Notes: a model not told the origin generated them from the letters alone. DNA of 64,000 nt from Sinorhizobium sojae CCBAU 05684 (GCF_002288525.1 NZ_CP023069.1:310001-374000), one strand, 5' to 3'; counted from the first letter of the stretch, positions 38,814 to 48,618 are shown. Program-made: numbers and translations.

Positions 38814-39478
38814 AAAGCTCCCGGCATCGTATAACTGAGCACAAGTCCGTGCATCAATCTTGACCAGCCATCAATAGCGACGAACAAGAATAGTTTGAAC
38901 GGGACAGCTATAATCGTCGGGGATACCATCGACATCCCCATGGCCATCAATATCGTCGTGACGATAAGATCAATGACGATAAAGGGTAGATAAAGGAGGA
39001 AGCCGATTTCGAACGCGCGCTTTAGTTCTGATATCAGAAAAGATGGAACAAGAATGGCGAAATCATCTGCTGTGACTCTAGCGCGCATTTCCTCAGGCCA
39101 GACCTTTTCCGTCGAGGAGAGGAAAAATCGCCGCTGCTCTTCGTTTGTGAACTTCTTGAGATGTTCAAGCAAGGGCTGACTTCCTGCTTTGGCGGCTTCA
39201 GCCCAGTCGTCGAGCGATTGATAACGGAGTCTCGGATCTGTTATCCGATCATAGGTCTGCTCAGCAATGGGTGCGCTGACGAACATGGTGAGGATAAGTG
39301 CGGCTGCGTACAGCACTATGTTAGGTGGTATCGTCTGGGTCCCGAGTGCGTTGCGGACGAGGAACAGAACAACTGATACTTTTACAAACGCCGTGGTTGT
39401 GACGACCGCTAACACCAGCAAGCCGAGTGCCGCGGTTATCGCAAGAAGGGCCAGAATTGCCGGCTGCATTTCAGTCAT
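38810..39478 (-). CDS. rhcR: T3SS export apparatus protein SctR/RhcR
   Basis: A 222-residue FliP/SctR-family protein. The ATG at 39478 (MTEMQPAILALLAITAALGL) overlaps the rhcQ stop by 8 bases; the longer open frame upstream is inside rhcQ. Signatures FVKVSVVLFLVRNALGTQTI, PSFLISELKRAFEIGFLLYL and MAMGMSMVSPTIIAVPFKLF are present. Confidence 0.96.
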   Translation of the reverse strand: MTEMQPAILALLAITAALGLLVLAVVTTTAFVKVSVVLFLVRNALGTQTIPPNIVLYAAALILTMFVSAPIAEQTYDRITDPRLRYQSLDDWAEAAKAGSQPLLEHLKKFTNEEQRRFFLSSTEKVWPEEMRARVTADDFAILVPSFLISELKRAFEIGFLLYLPFIVIDLIVTTILMAMGMSMVSPTIIAVPFKLFLFVAIDGWSRLMHGLVLSYTMPGAL

Positions 39479-40619
39479 TGCATGCCAACCTTCCACGGAG
39501 TCTGATGCCCAACTCATCTCCGATGCGCACGATGTCGCCACGTCCGATACACCGACCATTGGCAACTATGTCTACAAGGCCATCGATTGGCCGCCCGAGT
39601 TCAAAAACATGCCCATCGCCGGCACTCCTCAAATCGCCCAAAGAGATGGGCCAGCGGCCGCATTCAAAGACAAGCACGATCTCTATGTCATCGAGATCGG
39701 CATCCGACGGCCTTAGTTGCGATTCGGTTTCTGTCATATGCGCATACTCCAAGGGGCGTGATTGCGGGCGGAAAGGTCCCCGCAGGACTAGGTGGTCGCC
39801 CTCAAGGTCTGCCCTGGTCCATAACTGACCCACAGACAGAGCGATTTGGCCACGGCCGAACGGCGATATGTCTGGCAACAGAGCATCACCGACGGATGCT
39901 TTTCGAAGGAGCGCCGCCGAAGCTCGAAGCGTGCCGATCTCACCTGCAATTATGACCGGAAGGTCTGGGGAAAGCTCGCGCGGTTGCCGCGGCAATTGGC
40001 CAAGCAGTTCGGCCAGCGCGCGGAACGCAAACGGCACCAAGCCATCAAGAGGCGAGAAGAGGGACAGGCGACCCTTGCCACTGACCGAGCCGAAGACGAT
40101 CTCCAGTTCCACATAAGGAGCCAATGTTATGGCTTTACCCACGCGAAGGAGATGCAAGGTCCGGTTCGTCTTATCCTCCAGTCGAGCGATAAGCGGCTCG
40201 AGCGCAAGTTCGAGAATGAGCGATGCAGTTGGCTCGGTAGGAAAAGCAAGCCCGCTCTGCACTGTCGAGACGAGCGCCTCTACAAGCGGTCGAGAGAGCG
40301 ACAAGACGACCGTTTCACCTCCCAAATCCCAAATGCAGTCAAACATCGGAATGGCAGAAGACTCGTGTTGCCAAACAAGTCCTTCCATCGACACCGAAAG
40401 TGGTTTGTCGCCGACACGGCTCTGAAACGGCCCGCGTGAAGCCGCTATGTCGTTGATCCACGCGACGACCTCGGGGGACAGTGTCAGCGCTGGTTCGAAT
40501 ATGGTGCGTCTGGCCACGCCAGTCATCAAAGCGGATCTTAGGTGCACGATGCGGTCAATCCGAAACTTGCAGTTACCGGAACTCGTTGCGTGATCTCTGG
40601 GCGAGCGAACCCCTCCCAT
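39471..40619 (-). CDS. rhcQ: T3SS cytoplasmic ring (sorting platform) protein SctQ/RhcQ
   Basis: Up to 382 residues. The C-terminal SPOA domain (DIEIVLVFECGRWPISLGDL then GHVFELGRPIDGLVDIVANG) is typical of SctQ/FliN. The start is uncertain: the open frame begins at 40619 and overlaps sctO by 47 bases without a good ribosome site; an internal ATG at 40526 (MTGVARRTIF) is an alternative. Binds SctK, SctL and the ATPase. Confidence 0.88.
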   Translation of the reverse strand: MGGVRSPRDHATSSGNCKFRIDRIVHLRSALMTGVARRTIFEPALTLSPEVVAWINDIAASRGPFQSRVGDKPLSVSMEGLVWQHESSAIPMFDCIWDLGGETVVLSLSRPLVEALVSTVQSGLAFPTEPTASLILELALEPLIARLEDKTNRTLHLLRVGKAITLAPYVELEIVFGSVSGKGRLSLFSPLDGLVPFAFRALAELLGQLPRQPRELSPDLPVIIAGEIGTLRASAALLRKASVGDALLPDISPFGRGQIALSVGQLWTRADLEGDHLVLRGPFRPQSRPLEYAHMTETESQLRPSDADLDDIEIVLVFECGRWPISLGDLRSAGDGHVFELGRPIDGLVDIVANGRCIGRGDIVRIGDELGIRLRGRLACND

Positions 40620-41109
40620 ACCGCAGTAATATCTCGTCGTCGGCCTCTATCTCACCTGCGGCTTCAGAAAGAATATCGACGGCGCGCCGGAGGTCATCCT
40701 GGATCTGTTGCCATTTGTGCCGTGCTTCCGAACGCTTCACCAACAGGGCCTTTGCCTCAGACGCCGCTGTCTCGGCCTGCTCTTGAGCGATGCGCGCGTC
40801 GTCAAGTACCTGGCCTCTGATAGTGATCTCAGCCGCAAGCCGCTCTATATGAAGGTGGTGATGGTCGAGTGCGGCGCTGGACAAGGTGTTCAGCGACGTT
40901 AGTTCTTGGTAGAGTTGAGCTTCCTTTCCAGCACGCTGTTGCTGTGCGATTTCAAGCTCCCGAGAGGCATTCTGTGCGGCTACAATGGCCATGTGGTGCT
41001 GAGCTTCCTTCTTCGACAGTTTCCTACGGGCGTCGCGCTCGCGCATTTCCTTTAAAAGCCGTAGCCTTGAAGCGTAAGCATAATTCACGAGGTCAAACGC
41101 GACATCCAT
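40573..41109 (-). CDS. sctO: T3SS stalk protein SctO (y4yJ-type)
   Basis: A 178-residue, largely coiled-coil protein (SRLRLLKEMRERDARRKLSK; EAKALLVKRSEARHKWQQIQ), as expected for the FliJ/YscO-type central stalk that links the ATPase to the export gate. Little sequence is conserved in this family, but the place between rhcN and rhcQ is diagnostic. Overlaps rhcN by 25 bases. Confidence 0.8.
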   Translation of the reverse strand: MDVAFDLVNYAYASRLRLLKEMRERDARRKLSKKEAQHHMAIVAAQNASRELEIAQQQRAGKEAQLYQELTSLNTLSSAALDHHHLHIERLAAEITIRGQVLDDARIAQEQAETAASEAKALLVKRSEARHKWQQIQDDLRRAVDILSEAAGEIEADDEILLRYGRGSLAQRSRNEFR

Positions 41110-42440
41110 CCGACCGTCTCCTCAAAATCTGATACCTCGTCTTCGCTCTGGCGCAAAAACTCTTTCAACTCACCAATTGACGCGACGGCGCGGTCAGTAA
41201 GGGGGTCGCCGCCTTGCTTGTATTCGCCGACGTTGATCAGAAACTCGCACTCTGCATAGCGCGCGAGGAGATCACGAAAGAAGGATGCTGCCTTGCGATG
41301 CGTCTCAGAAACGACCGCATCCATAACTCGGCTGCGACTCTGCAGCACGTCGATAGCTGGGAAATGGGATCGCGCCGCAAGAGCGCGTGAGAGGACGATA
41401 TGTCCGTCGACAATGCCGCGCGATTCCTCGGCGATCGGATCGCCTGTGCCATCACCTTCGACAAGCACAGTATAGAAGGCTGTGATTGAACCGCGCTCAC
41501 CCATGCCGGCGCGCTCCAGCAGGCCTGGCAGTGCGGCAAAAACAGAAGGAGGAAAGCCCCGCCGGGTCGGCGGCTCTCCCGCAGCAAGACCTATCTCGCG
41601 CATCGCACGGCAGAAGCGCGTCAGCGAGTCCAACAGGAGAGCGACACGCAGCCCTTGTTCGCGAAAGTACTCCGCCAGGGCGGTCGCCATAGGAGCACAT
41701 TGCGCCCGCTCCGTTGCCGAGCGATCGGAGGTCTCAACCACAACTATCGCACGGCGGAGGCCTTCCTCCCCAAGATGCCGCTCTACGAATTCACGTACTT
41801 CGCGGCCACGCTCGCCTATCAGCGCGACTATGACGACATCGGCGGCAGCACCTTTTACGATTTGTGATATTAGCGTCGACTTGCCCCCGCCAGGCTCGCC
41901 ATAAATCCCGATCCGCTGCCCCTCACCGCATGTGAGGAGACCATCGAGCGCGCGCACCCCAAGCGGGAATGGCCGCTCAACCATGCGCCTCGTCATTGGA
42001 TTGGGCGCCCTGCCGTGCAGCGGACGAACTTCGGTGGTTTTAACTTCGCCTTTGCCGTCGAGTGGACGGCAGCGGCTGTCGATCACACGGCCAAGCAAAT
42101 CGGGGCCGATCGGCACTTCACGCATTCGTCCAGTGGAGACGACTTCCGCGCGGCTGGACAGACCCGCCAAGCCTCCGATCGGCGTGAGCAGCACGCCATT
42201 GTCCAACAAGCCGATTACCTCTGCTTCGAGCGACAGACCGGTTCGCGTATCCTGCAGCAGACAAAGTTCCCCAATCCGAGCCTCTGGCAAGACGGCATGG
42301 ATCAGGGTACCAACAGCCCTCGTGATCCGTCCTCGCACGACGCGCGTATCGATTCTCTTTGCCGTGGACCACAAAGACGAGATCGCTGGCTCGAGAGGAG
42401 TCCCCTCAAGGCTATTATGCTGTGGTACCGGAGTGATCAC
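41085..42440 (-). CDS. rhcN: T3SS ATPase SctN/RhcN
   Basis: A 451-residue ATPase that detaches chaperones and unfolds effectors. Walker A is GIYGEPGGGKSTLISQI, Walker B is LRVALLLDSLTRFCRA, and the family stretches VIVALIGERGREVREFVE and YTVLVEGDGTGDPIAEESRG are intact. Start overlaps the nolV stop by ATGA. Confidence 0.97.
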   Translation of the reverse strand: MITPVPQHNSLEGTPLEPAISSLWSTAKRIDTRVVRGRITRAVGTLIHAVLPEARIGELCLLQDTRTGLSLEAEVIGLLDNGVLLTPIGGLAGLSSRAEVVSTGRMREVPIGPDLLGRVIDSRCRPLDGKGEVKTTEVRPLHGRAPNPMTRRMVERPFPLGVRALDGLLTCGEGQRIGIYGEPGGGKSTLISQIVKGAAADVVIVALIGERGREVREFVERHLGEEGLRRAIVVVETSDRSATERAQCAPMATALAEYFREQGLRVALLLDSLTRFCRAMREIGLAAGEPPTRRGFPPSVFAALPGLLERAGMGERGSITAFYTVLVEGDGTGDPIAEESRGIVDGHIVLSRALAARSHFPAIDVLQSRSRVMDAVVSETHRKAASFFRDLLARYAECEFLINVGEYKQGGDPLTDRAVASIGELKEFLRQSEDEVSDFEETVGWMSRLTS

Positions 42441-43063
42441 AGTTCTCCTTCTTCAGAAAGGTACTCGAAGCCAAGGCGCAGCGCGCGCATCTGCGCATCA
42501 AGTCCAAGAGCGACGTTGCCATACTCGCTCCACAGCACACACTCTTGCGGCGACAACGTAGGATCCGTTTCAATTCGAACCTTCGGCCGCTTCTCCCGTC
42601 CGTCGCAACCGGCGAACTCGCGCGCGAGCATATCGACTTGCGTGGCACACACATGAAGGCAAACTTCTTCCGCGCCGTTGTATCTGCGCTCAATCGCGTG
42701 ACGAACAGCCCTCACCAACAGCTCACCCGGATTGAAAGCACCTAAAAGATCGCTCAGTATCTCTATGACAAGCTGTGGCAATTCCTTTTCCAGAACTGCC
42801 TTTCGTTGCGCTACTTCGGTGACTGCTCGTGCAATCAGCCCTGACATTTCCTCGGCGCCTGTATTCAACCCCTCGGCGTAGCCGCGGGCCCGCTCCCTCT
42901 GATAAGCGGCGCGTGCCCAGGTACGGACCCGCTGCTGATGCCGTTTTGCTGCGGCAAGCGCATCTCCAGCGCTGTGCCAGATATTAAGCTCACTCGCGGG
43001 TATCAGTGGCCCCAATGGGCGCATCTGCGGCGCGACGGGTGCTGCTGAAATGTCGGCTGTCAT
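42437..43063 (-). CDS. nolV: T3SS ATPase regulator SctL/NolV
   Basis: A 208-residue FliH/SctL-type protein (PLIPASELNIWHSAGDALAA; RERARGYAEGLNTGAEEMSG) that anchors the ATPase to the sorting platform. The order nolB-nolT-nolU-nolV-rhcN is the standard rhizobial one. Complete. Confidence 0.92.
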   Translation of the reverse strand: MTADISAAPVAPQMRPLGPLIPASELNIWHSAGDALAAAKRHQQRVRTWARAAYQRERARGYAEGLNTGAEEMSGLIARAVTEVAQRKAVLEKELPQLVIEILSDLLGAFNPGELLVRAVRHAIERRYNGAEEVCLHVCATQVDMLAREFAGCDGREKRPKVRIETDPTLSPQECVLWSEYGNVALGLDAQMRALRLGFEYLSEEGEL

Positions 43064-43064
43064 A

Positions 43065-43703
43065 TCACGGGCTCTCCATCTCGAAATGGGCTATCACGAG
43101 CGAAAACAACCCGCTTGAGGCACCATCGTGCTCAGGCGCCGGGTTCTCCGCGGCTGTACCGAGCGGCAAGCGTAGAAGCACGCGGTTCCGCTCAAGCGCT
43201 GGTCTTATGTTGAGCCAAGCACCAAGACAAGCATGTCCATCGTGTTCTATTTGCAACGCGAGTTTTTCCGGATCAGAGATCAATTTGTCTGCGATAGCAT
43301 GCGCCAGATGTCGGATGCCAAATGCGTGCGCATCAGCGCCAATACGTTCAACGAGACGGGCGAGGTCACGCTGAGAAACGACTTTCAGAAGCGAACGGGC
43401 ATGCCAAATACTTCCGGCAAGAAGAGCAGCGCGACGAGGATCATGGCCGCGCAGGAGATCGGGCCCCCATCCGATTCGGTTCCAATCCATGTCATTGCCA
43501 AGCAGCAATTCTGCCAGTCGTGGCTGAAGCCTCGCACACTTCTGCAACTGCACCACTGTCGCAGCCGACAACTCCGGATCGAGACGGGCGGCAAGACGCG
43601 TCGGATGGGTCGACGCAGCAAGCTCGCTCCTGGGAACGGAGTGCGATTGGAACGAAACATCAGGTTGGGTATTTTGTATCGCTATCGGCATTGGTAATTT
43701 CAC
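43065..43703 (-). CDS. nolU: T3SS sorting platform protein SctK/NolU
   Basis: A 212-residue protein in the nolU position, with conserved-looking stretches MDWNRIGWGPDLLRGHDPRR and AALLAGSIWHARSLLKVVSQ. SctK links the cytoplasmic platform to the inner-membrane ring. Start overlaps the nolT stop. Confidence 0.88.
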   Translation of the reverse strand: MKLPMPIAIQNTQPDVSFQSHSVPRSELAASTHPTRLAARLDPELSAATVVQLQKCARLQPRLAELLLGNDMDWNRIGWGPDLLRGHDPRRAALLAGSIWHARSLLKVVSQRDLARLVERIGADAHAFGIRHLAHAIADKLISDPEKLALQIEHDGHACLGAWLNIRPALERNRVLLRLPLGTAAENPAPEHDGASSGLFSLVIAHFEMESP

Positions 43704-44569
43704 CTACGCCCTAGCGCCGGTATCTTTTTACGAATAGCCGCGAGAGCGGAAACACCGGGGCGCTCCTGGACTCTAGATAGTTCGCCAGTTAATTGCCTGC
43801 GCCGATGCCCAAGAACGATGAACAAGAGGTAACACGTCACAGCGAACACTGCAGCGCCAACACCCACCGCGACAGCCAGGAGCGGCACTGGGATAGGCCT
43901 AGATGCTTGAGCCAAGTCAGGCTCCAGTAAAGACCGTTGCTCTTGTGCGGACCTTTCCACCGGCACCAAAACCACTTCTACCTTGTCGTAGGCCAAGCCT
44001 TCGATGCTTTCGGCGACGAGCATCTTTATCTTAGGCAGCAGAGCTGGGAGATTCGTTTTGGCGTCGTGGCGGATAAAAACCGAGGCCGATGACGGTGTGT
44101 CGCCTGCTCGCAGCAGGTCGTTATGCGGCAGTACCACATGAACACGCGCCGAGAACACGCCATCGATATCGCTGATTGTATGCGACAACTCTTCGCTAAG
44201 GGCATAAACGTAACGTGCACGCTCCTCGGTCGGTGATGCAATAAGGCCCGAACCTTGGAATATTTCGCCAAGGTTCTTGAAAGATTGGCGCGGCAGCCCC
44301 TTGCCATTCAGGAGCTTGATTGAGAAGGCGAGCAACTTTTCGTCGACCTGGATTGTGCTGGTGCCATCCTTACCGGCCACCCGGACCGCATCAACCCCGT
44401 TGTCCATCAGAAGCGCGAGCATCTCATTCGCCTCGCGCTCTTGCAACTGGGTATAGAGATCGACCTTGCAACTGCTCAGAGCCAGGAGAAGTGGCAGCAC
44501 GACGAGGCGAAGCGGTCGCCGGCCAGACGTGTCGCTGCTCGTTGTGTCGCCATGGGCTGAGCCGAACAT
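43700..44569 (-). CDS. nolT: T3SS inner-membrane ring lipoprotein SctJ/NolT
   Basis: A 289-residue lipoprotein with a lipobox (LLLALSSCKVD). The YscJ/FliF domain has the classic start DLYTQLQEREANEMLALLMD and SSASVFIRHDAKTNLPALLP. A C-terminal membrane helix is present (LLAVAVGVGAAVFAVTCYLL). Complete. Confidence 0.95.
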   Translation of the reverse strand: MFGSAHGDTTSSDTSGRRPLRLVVLPLLLALSSCKVDLYTQLQEREANEMLALLMDNGVDAVRVAGKDGTSTIQVDEKLLAFSIKLLNGKGLPRQSFKNLGEIFQGSGLIASPTEERARYVYALSEELSHTISDIDGVFSARVHVVLPHNDLLRAGDTPSSASVFIRHDAKTNLPALLPKIKMLVAESIEGLAYDKVEVVLVPVERSAQEQRSLLEPDLAQASRPIPVPLLAVAVGVGAAVFAVTCYLLFIVLGHRRRQLTGELSRVQERPGVSALAAIRKKIPALGRR

Positions 44570-44578
44570 GCGCGCTAC

Positions 44579-45073
44579 TCACCCTTCCTTTAATAGTTTG
44601 TTTACGGATGAGGTGATGCCGCTGATACCCTTCGAAACAAGAGCAACTTGGGTCACGCCATTATAAAGATCCCGCAGACCGGCAACCATCACGTCAAAAT
44701 CATGCCCCCCTTGCGGGATTCCCAACCTTTCGGTGCCCGCCCCATCTTCGACAGGGAGCTTCTGCGACGGCCCGGGCGGAGCGCCGCTTATAAGGGCCGC
44801 CTTATGGTTGGGCGCGGCAGCAGCAACTATACTATCCGGGCAAATCGCAGAAATCGTCTGCAGCACGCGGTCCTTCAGCGGGCTCGTTGGCGCCGCGCGG
44901 TGAACGTCCATCGGCGGAGAAATAGGCGCCGTCCTCACTGGCGTTGAAGCAGTATCGTTTTTCATCGAATCAGCCGCCTGTGCCAGAGCACGCTCAAACT
45001 GAGCTTGCTCGCCGAATGACGATGACGCGACCCTGGGGAGACTGTTAGAGATTGACGTGACAGGCAGCATCAT
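44579..45073 (-). CDS. nolB: NolB/NopB, T3SS inner-rod or pilus-associated protein (SctI)
   Basis: A 164-residue protein, first gene of the minus-strand T3SS operon. The C-terminus (VMVAGLRDLYNGVTQVALVS then KGISGITSSVNKLLKEG) is typical of NolB/inner-rod proteins. A tts box lies 40 bases upstream. Confidence 0.88.
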   Translation of the reverse strand: MMLPVTSISNSLPRVASSSFGEQAQFERALAQAADSMKNDTASTPVRTAPISPPMDVHRAAPTSPLKDRVLQTISAICPDSIVAAAAPNHKAALISGAPPGPSQKLPVEDGAGTERLGIPQGGHDFDVMVAGLRDLYNGVTQVALVSKGISGITSSVNKLLKEG

Positions 45074-45112
45074 GAGAAGGACTCGATTACTTAACTCTTT
45101 GACGTGGAACTC

Positions 45113-45140
45113 TAGCGAGGCGAGCTGACGACACGCTGAC
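45113..45140 (-). promoter_or_regulatory. tts box of the nolB operon
   Basis: The minus strand reads GTCAGCGTGTCGTCAGCTCG and ends CGCTA. It keeps GTCAGC, TCG, AGCT and CTA of the consensus. It lies in the divergent nolB/rhcC1 interval. Confidence 0.75.
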
Positions 45141-45228
45141 TACCGGCAGCGTCGCTTGCCCATTGAAGAGTGATGTTAGTCGAGTTGAACCGCATGGGAG
45201 ATTTTCAGATTTGGTTTATCAAGACGAG

Positions 45229-45933
45229 ATGCCGACAACGCCGATCCCATTCACACCGCTTCATATGTTTAGGAGACTGCTCTGTGTCGGGCTTTTTCTA
45301 TTTGCCGGAATCCACACAACCCTCGGGGCCACCCTGCCGCTCCCCTCGACCTCCTATAAGTATACGGTTCTAGATCAGGATCTCTCTGCCGCGTTGCAGG
45401 AGTTCGGCAACAACCTGAAAATCAGTGTTAACATCAGCGCAGAGGTGAAGGGGCGGATTCGCGGGCGTATACCGGAGTTGTCACCGCGCGAGTTCCTCGA
45501 CCGATTGACCGATCTCTACGATCTCCAATGGTATTATGACGGGGTTGTGCTCTATGTGTCTGCTGCAAAAGAAGCACAAACTCGGATGCTTGTGTTGAGT
45601 TCAGTTCACTTTAGTGCTTTCAAGCTCGCCCTCGATAAGCTTGACATCTCTGATGAGCGCTATCCGGTGAGACCCGCGCCGGGAAATGGCCTGGTCTTAG
45701 TGTCCGGCCCGCCGCGCTTCATCGCGCTCATCGAGCAGACGTTGAACGGTCTACTGGCAGTGGCGCAGGCGCAGCCTCGCGCAACCGATACGCCCGCCAG
45801 GGAATCTGTGATGGTACTGTTTCGGGGCTCCTCCACCACGGTCGTCCGCGGCGGGAGACCGGAAGTCTTTTATACTTCTGAGATGCTGCCAGAGAACGAC
45901 GATGGCGGGAAGGCTGAGCTGAGCAAGAAATGA
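45229..45933 (+). CDS. rhcC1: N-terminal secretin subunit RhcC1 (split SctC)
   Basis: Rhizobial T3SS secretins are encoded by two separate genes. This one carries the signal peptide (FRRLLCVGLFLFAGIHTTLG) and the N0/N1 domains (YKYTVLDQDLSAALQEFGNN; GRIRGRIPELSPREFLDRLT). The channel-forming part is rhcC2 at 58854. The frame is open from 45163 (TTG); starts at 45229 or 45265 are more likely, with 45229 used here. Transcribed away from nolB. Confidence 0.92.
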   Translation: MPTTPIPFTPLHMFRRLLCVGLFLFAGIHTTLGATLPLPSTSYKYTVLDQDLSAALQEFGNNLKISVNISAEVKGRIRGRIPELSPREFLDRLTDLYDLQWYYDGVVLYVSAAKEAQTRMLVLSSVHFSAFKLALDKLDISDERYPVRPAPGNGLVLVSGPPRFIALIEQTLNGLLAVAQAQPRATDTPARESVMVLFRGSSTTVVRGGRPEVFYTSEMLPENDDGGKAELSKK

Positions 45934-45997
45934 AATTCAGACTTTAGGATTAGCACCTCACTGCGGTCACCTCTTGATTGTTATTCGTCTAAGCCTC

Positions 45998-46027
45998 GTC
46001 AGTTTCTCGAAAGCTAAACCGCTCATG
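45998..46027 (+). promoter_or_regulatory. tts box upstream of nopX
   Basis: GTCAGTTTCTCGAAAGCTAA followed by ACCGCTCATG, an excellent match to the TtsI consensus. It lies 188 bases before nopX. Confidence 0.92.
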
Positions 46028-46214
46028 ATGTGAATCGGTAGCTCCAACGATGTCGCCGACCATTGTGCCGGAATTGACCTTTGTAGCTAGCATGGAGCGA
46101 AGCAATCAAAAAGCATAGTTACTCCAGCGGAGGCTTTAAGATTGTCACTTCGTGAGCGCAAGCGCCTTATAGAAGGTCCTTGTGGAGGGACAACATCACG
46201 TCTGAGGATGCACA

Positions 46215-48005
46215 ATGTCGGCCAGCAACCTTTTACCAATGATCAGCTCTAATCCTGCACAGTTCGCCCAGGCGTCGCTCGCCAAAGCTTTCGCGCCTCG
46301 GGTAGCCCAGGGGCAGCAAAGCGTATTGTCCTTCGAAGCGATGCTGTCCACTAACATGCTAGACAGGATTGGTCCTTTAGCCAGTCGGGAGGACCTGCTG
46401 CCGCCGGATGCCGAGTCGACCTTGGAGGATTTGCAGAAGGACCCATTGGCCCTGCTGCCCCCCCACATGAGGGCGGCGATCGAATCAATGGATCAGACCC
46501 CGCAGTCGGCTGTTGCGATCGACGACCATTATGTCGCGCCAGCTCCCATACAAAGCTCGAGAATTACATGGAACGGTGGATCGCTGACTAAGCCTGAGTT
46601 GCAGATTGTCGCAGTGCTGAACCGTCACAAGGATCTGTGCCCACTCAGTTGGGAGTCGCTGGAGGCTAAAGTCAATGATCCCTCTACACCGCCGGATCTG
46701 AAAGCGGCAATCGAGGCATTGCTACAGGATCCCGAACTTTTTTATGCAATCGGCTCGCAGGGCGATGGTCGCTGTGGAGGCAAGATCACTGCGAAGGACT
46801 TGTCTGAATTTTCCAAACATCACCCACAAGTTGCCGCATTTCAGGAAAGCCAAGCGCAAAGCTACGCGCAGAACTACATCCCATCCGACAGCGCCGAGAA
46901 TGCCCAGCCATCGGTCATGACCGAGAACGATGCTCTACGGGAGCTTTATCGGTACTCGGAATATCTTCCCAAGAACCTGAGTCTGGCCGACTTCAAGCAG
47001 ATCGTCGACGGCGAAGCGAAAACAGGCAAATGTCCACCCCAGGTCATTGCGGCGGCTCAATACTTCGTCAGTCATCCGGAAGAATGGAAGAGGTTGTACG
47101 GTGGTAATATAGATAAGGTCCACAAAGAGGACTTCCTGCAAGTGGCCTCCTCGTCGATGAGCCTCACACAAGCCGAGTTGGACACGCTCAAGACAATTAA
47201 CAGCCATCAGGAGTTATTTTTCGGGAGCGGTGATCTCACACGCGACAAGCTGGCGAGTATGGCAGACGACAAGAGCTTGGATCCGAAAGTACGTGAAGCT
47301 GCCTCGCAGCTCCTTTCAGATCCTCTTCTGTTCGGTCTGCTAAACAATGCGATTACGGGCTATAAGACTCATCATGGATTTTTCGACTTCGGCGGCGGAC
47401 ATACGGTCGATTCTGGCAACGTCAGCAAAGAAGACTTTGGCCGTTTCTACACAAACATGACTACGGCAAACCGCACCGTTCAGCAGCCAAAGTTCCATGT
47501 GCCGGAAACTGAGGCTGCGCAGAACGCTGTCGCAGACATGAAGATGGGCCTGGCGGACCAGCCTGACATCAAGTCACCGAAAAAGAACGGCGGAGCCCTC
47601 ATGCATGTCGTCGACTCCGTGCTGCGGGTAGGGTCTAAAGTGCTTGACTGGGCTGCAACGGCCGTGGGAGTGCTCAGCTTCATCCCGGGAATCGGACAGG
47701 TGGCCGATCTCGTATCCATGACGCTTGCATGCGAGGCGCAAGCCGCAAATCTCCTCCGTACAGCGATTACCGGAGGCAATATGAAGCAGGCGCTGATAGA
47801 GGCTGGCATAGGGGTCGCAGCACAAGCAGTCGGCCTTGTCTCGGGACCCGGGGTCAAGCTGGCTATTCGCAACGGGCTCGCAAGGAAGGCGATTGAAGAG
47901 GCCGCGACGGCCGGGATTAATCTGCCGCTTTCAATGGCGCAGCACTATGCAGAAGGCTATCTGAACGACCTGAAGGCACGCCTTACGGCCGACCATCCGG
48001 CCTAG
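46215..48005 (+). CDS. nopX: T3SS translocon protein NopX (NolX)
   Basis: A 596-residue secreted protein thought to form the pore in the host membrane. The N-terminus (MSASNLLPMISSNPAQFAQA) and repeated EF-like modules (LTKPELQIVAVLNRHKDLCP; LTQAELDTLKTINSHQELFF) are typical of NolX/HrpF. The C-terminal hydrophobic segment (LDWAATAVGVLSFIPGIGQV) would insert into membranes. Good ribosome site (GAGGATG). No clear terminator separates it from the following metallophore operon. Confidence 0.96.
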   Translation: MSASNLLPMISSNPAQFAQASLAKAFAPRVAQGQQSVLSFEAMLSTNMLDRIGPLASREDLLPPDAESTLEDLQKDPLALLPPHMRAAIESMDQTPQSAVAIDDHYVAPAPIQSSRITWNGGSLTKPELQIVAVLNRHKDLCPLSWESLEAKVNDPSTPPDLKAAIEALLQDPELFYAIGSQGDGRCGGKITAKDLSEFSKHHPQVAAFQESQAQSYAQNYIPSDSAENAQPSVMTENDALRELYRYSEYLPKNLSLADFKQIVDGEAKTGKCPPQVIAAAQYFVSHPEEWKRLYGGNIDKVHKEDFLQVASSSMSLTQAELDTLKTINSHQELFFGSGDLTRDKLASMADDKSLDPKVREAASQLLSDPLLFGLLNNAITGYKTHHGFFDFGGGHTVDSGNVSKEDFGRFYTNMTTANRTVQQPKFHVPETEAAQNAVADMKMGLADQPDIKSPKKNGGALMHVVDSVLRVGSKVLDWAATAVGVLSFIPGIGQVADLVSMTLACEAQAANLLRTAITGGNMKQALIEAGIGVAAQAVGLVSGPGVKLAIRNGLARKAIEEAATAGINLPLSMAQHYAEGYLNDLKARLTADHPA

Positions 48006-48130
48006 GCCGTCGGCCTTCCCGGCTAGTTCATGACCCATTTTCCCATGTGGGTATCCTCACCGCGCCTCGCCGGCCGCTGTCGCTTGCACATTTGCGAGCG
48101 ACGAGGCAGCGAACGCGCAGGAGACTAGAC

Positions 48131-48178
48131 GTGAACGCGGATAATCAAGATATGTGCGATGCGAAAGAGCGAGCGTGA
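48131..48178 (+). CDS. Possible 15-residue leader peptide
   Basis: A GTG at 48131 with a good ribosome site (CAGGAGAC) opens a 15-codon frame ([14 protein letters not shown]) that ends 11 bases before the next gene. It may couple translation or be chance. Confidence 0.3.
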   Translation: MNADNQDMCDAKERA

Positions 48179-48189
48179 GGCCGGACCGC

Positions 48190-48618
48190 ATGGAACATTG
48201 CCCTCTCTCCGCAGCACAATTGATCCCAACAGAAGAGGTGAACCCTGACAGGGTCGATGCACTGCAGGCCCAAATCCTGCAAACAGGCTCATGGACCGTG
48301 CCAATAACAGCCGAGAAGGATGCCTTATTCGTGATTGACGACTATCACCGGTTGACGGCTGCGCATCGCCTCCGGCTCACCAGGATGCCGGTGCTTCTTC
48401 TCGACAACGATTCGGTGCGGGTAGAGAGTTGGCGCCCAGGTGGGAACATTACTCCGGCTGAAATCTTCGCGATGGCGCGCAGCGGCCGCAAGTTTCCCTA
48501 CAAGACGACCCGGCACGTTTTTGCCCACGGCTTGCCGACATGCGATGTGCCGCTTGAGCTTTTGAGCAGTCCCACTCCGATGGACATGGCGCCGGTCTTT
48601 TCCGCGGGGGCGCTGTGA
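48190..48618 (+). CDS. SbnI/ParB-like protein, first gene of the metallophore operon
   Basis: A 142-residue protein with a ParB/Srx-like N-terminal domain ([40 protein letters not shown]). Staphyloferrin B loci contain the related SbnI, which makes O-phosphoserine, the amino-acid precursor. That role is inferred from the neighbours. The conserved YHR pocket resembles SbnI's nucleotide site. The stop overlaps the next ATG (TGATG). Confidence 0.65.
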   Translation: MEHCPLSAAQLIPTEEVNPDRVDALQAQILQTGSWTVPITAEKDALFVIDDYHRLTAAHRLRLTRMPVLLLDNDSVRVESWRPGGNITPAEIFAMARSGRKFPYKTTRHVFAHGLPTCDVPLELLSSPTPMDMAPVFSAGAL

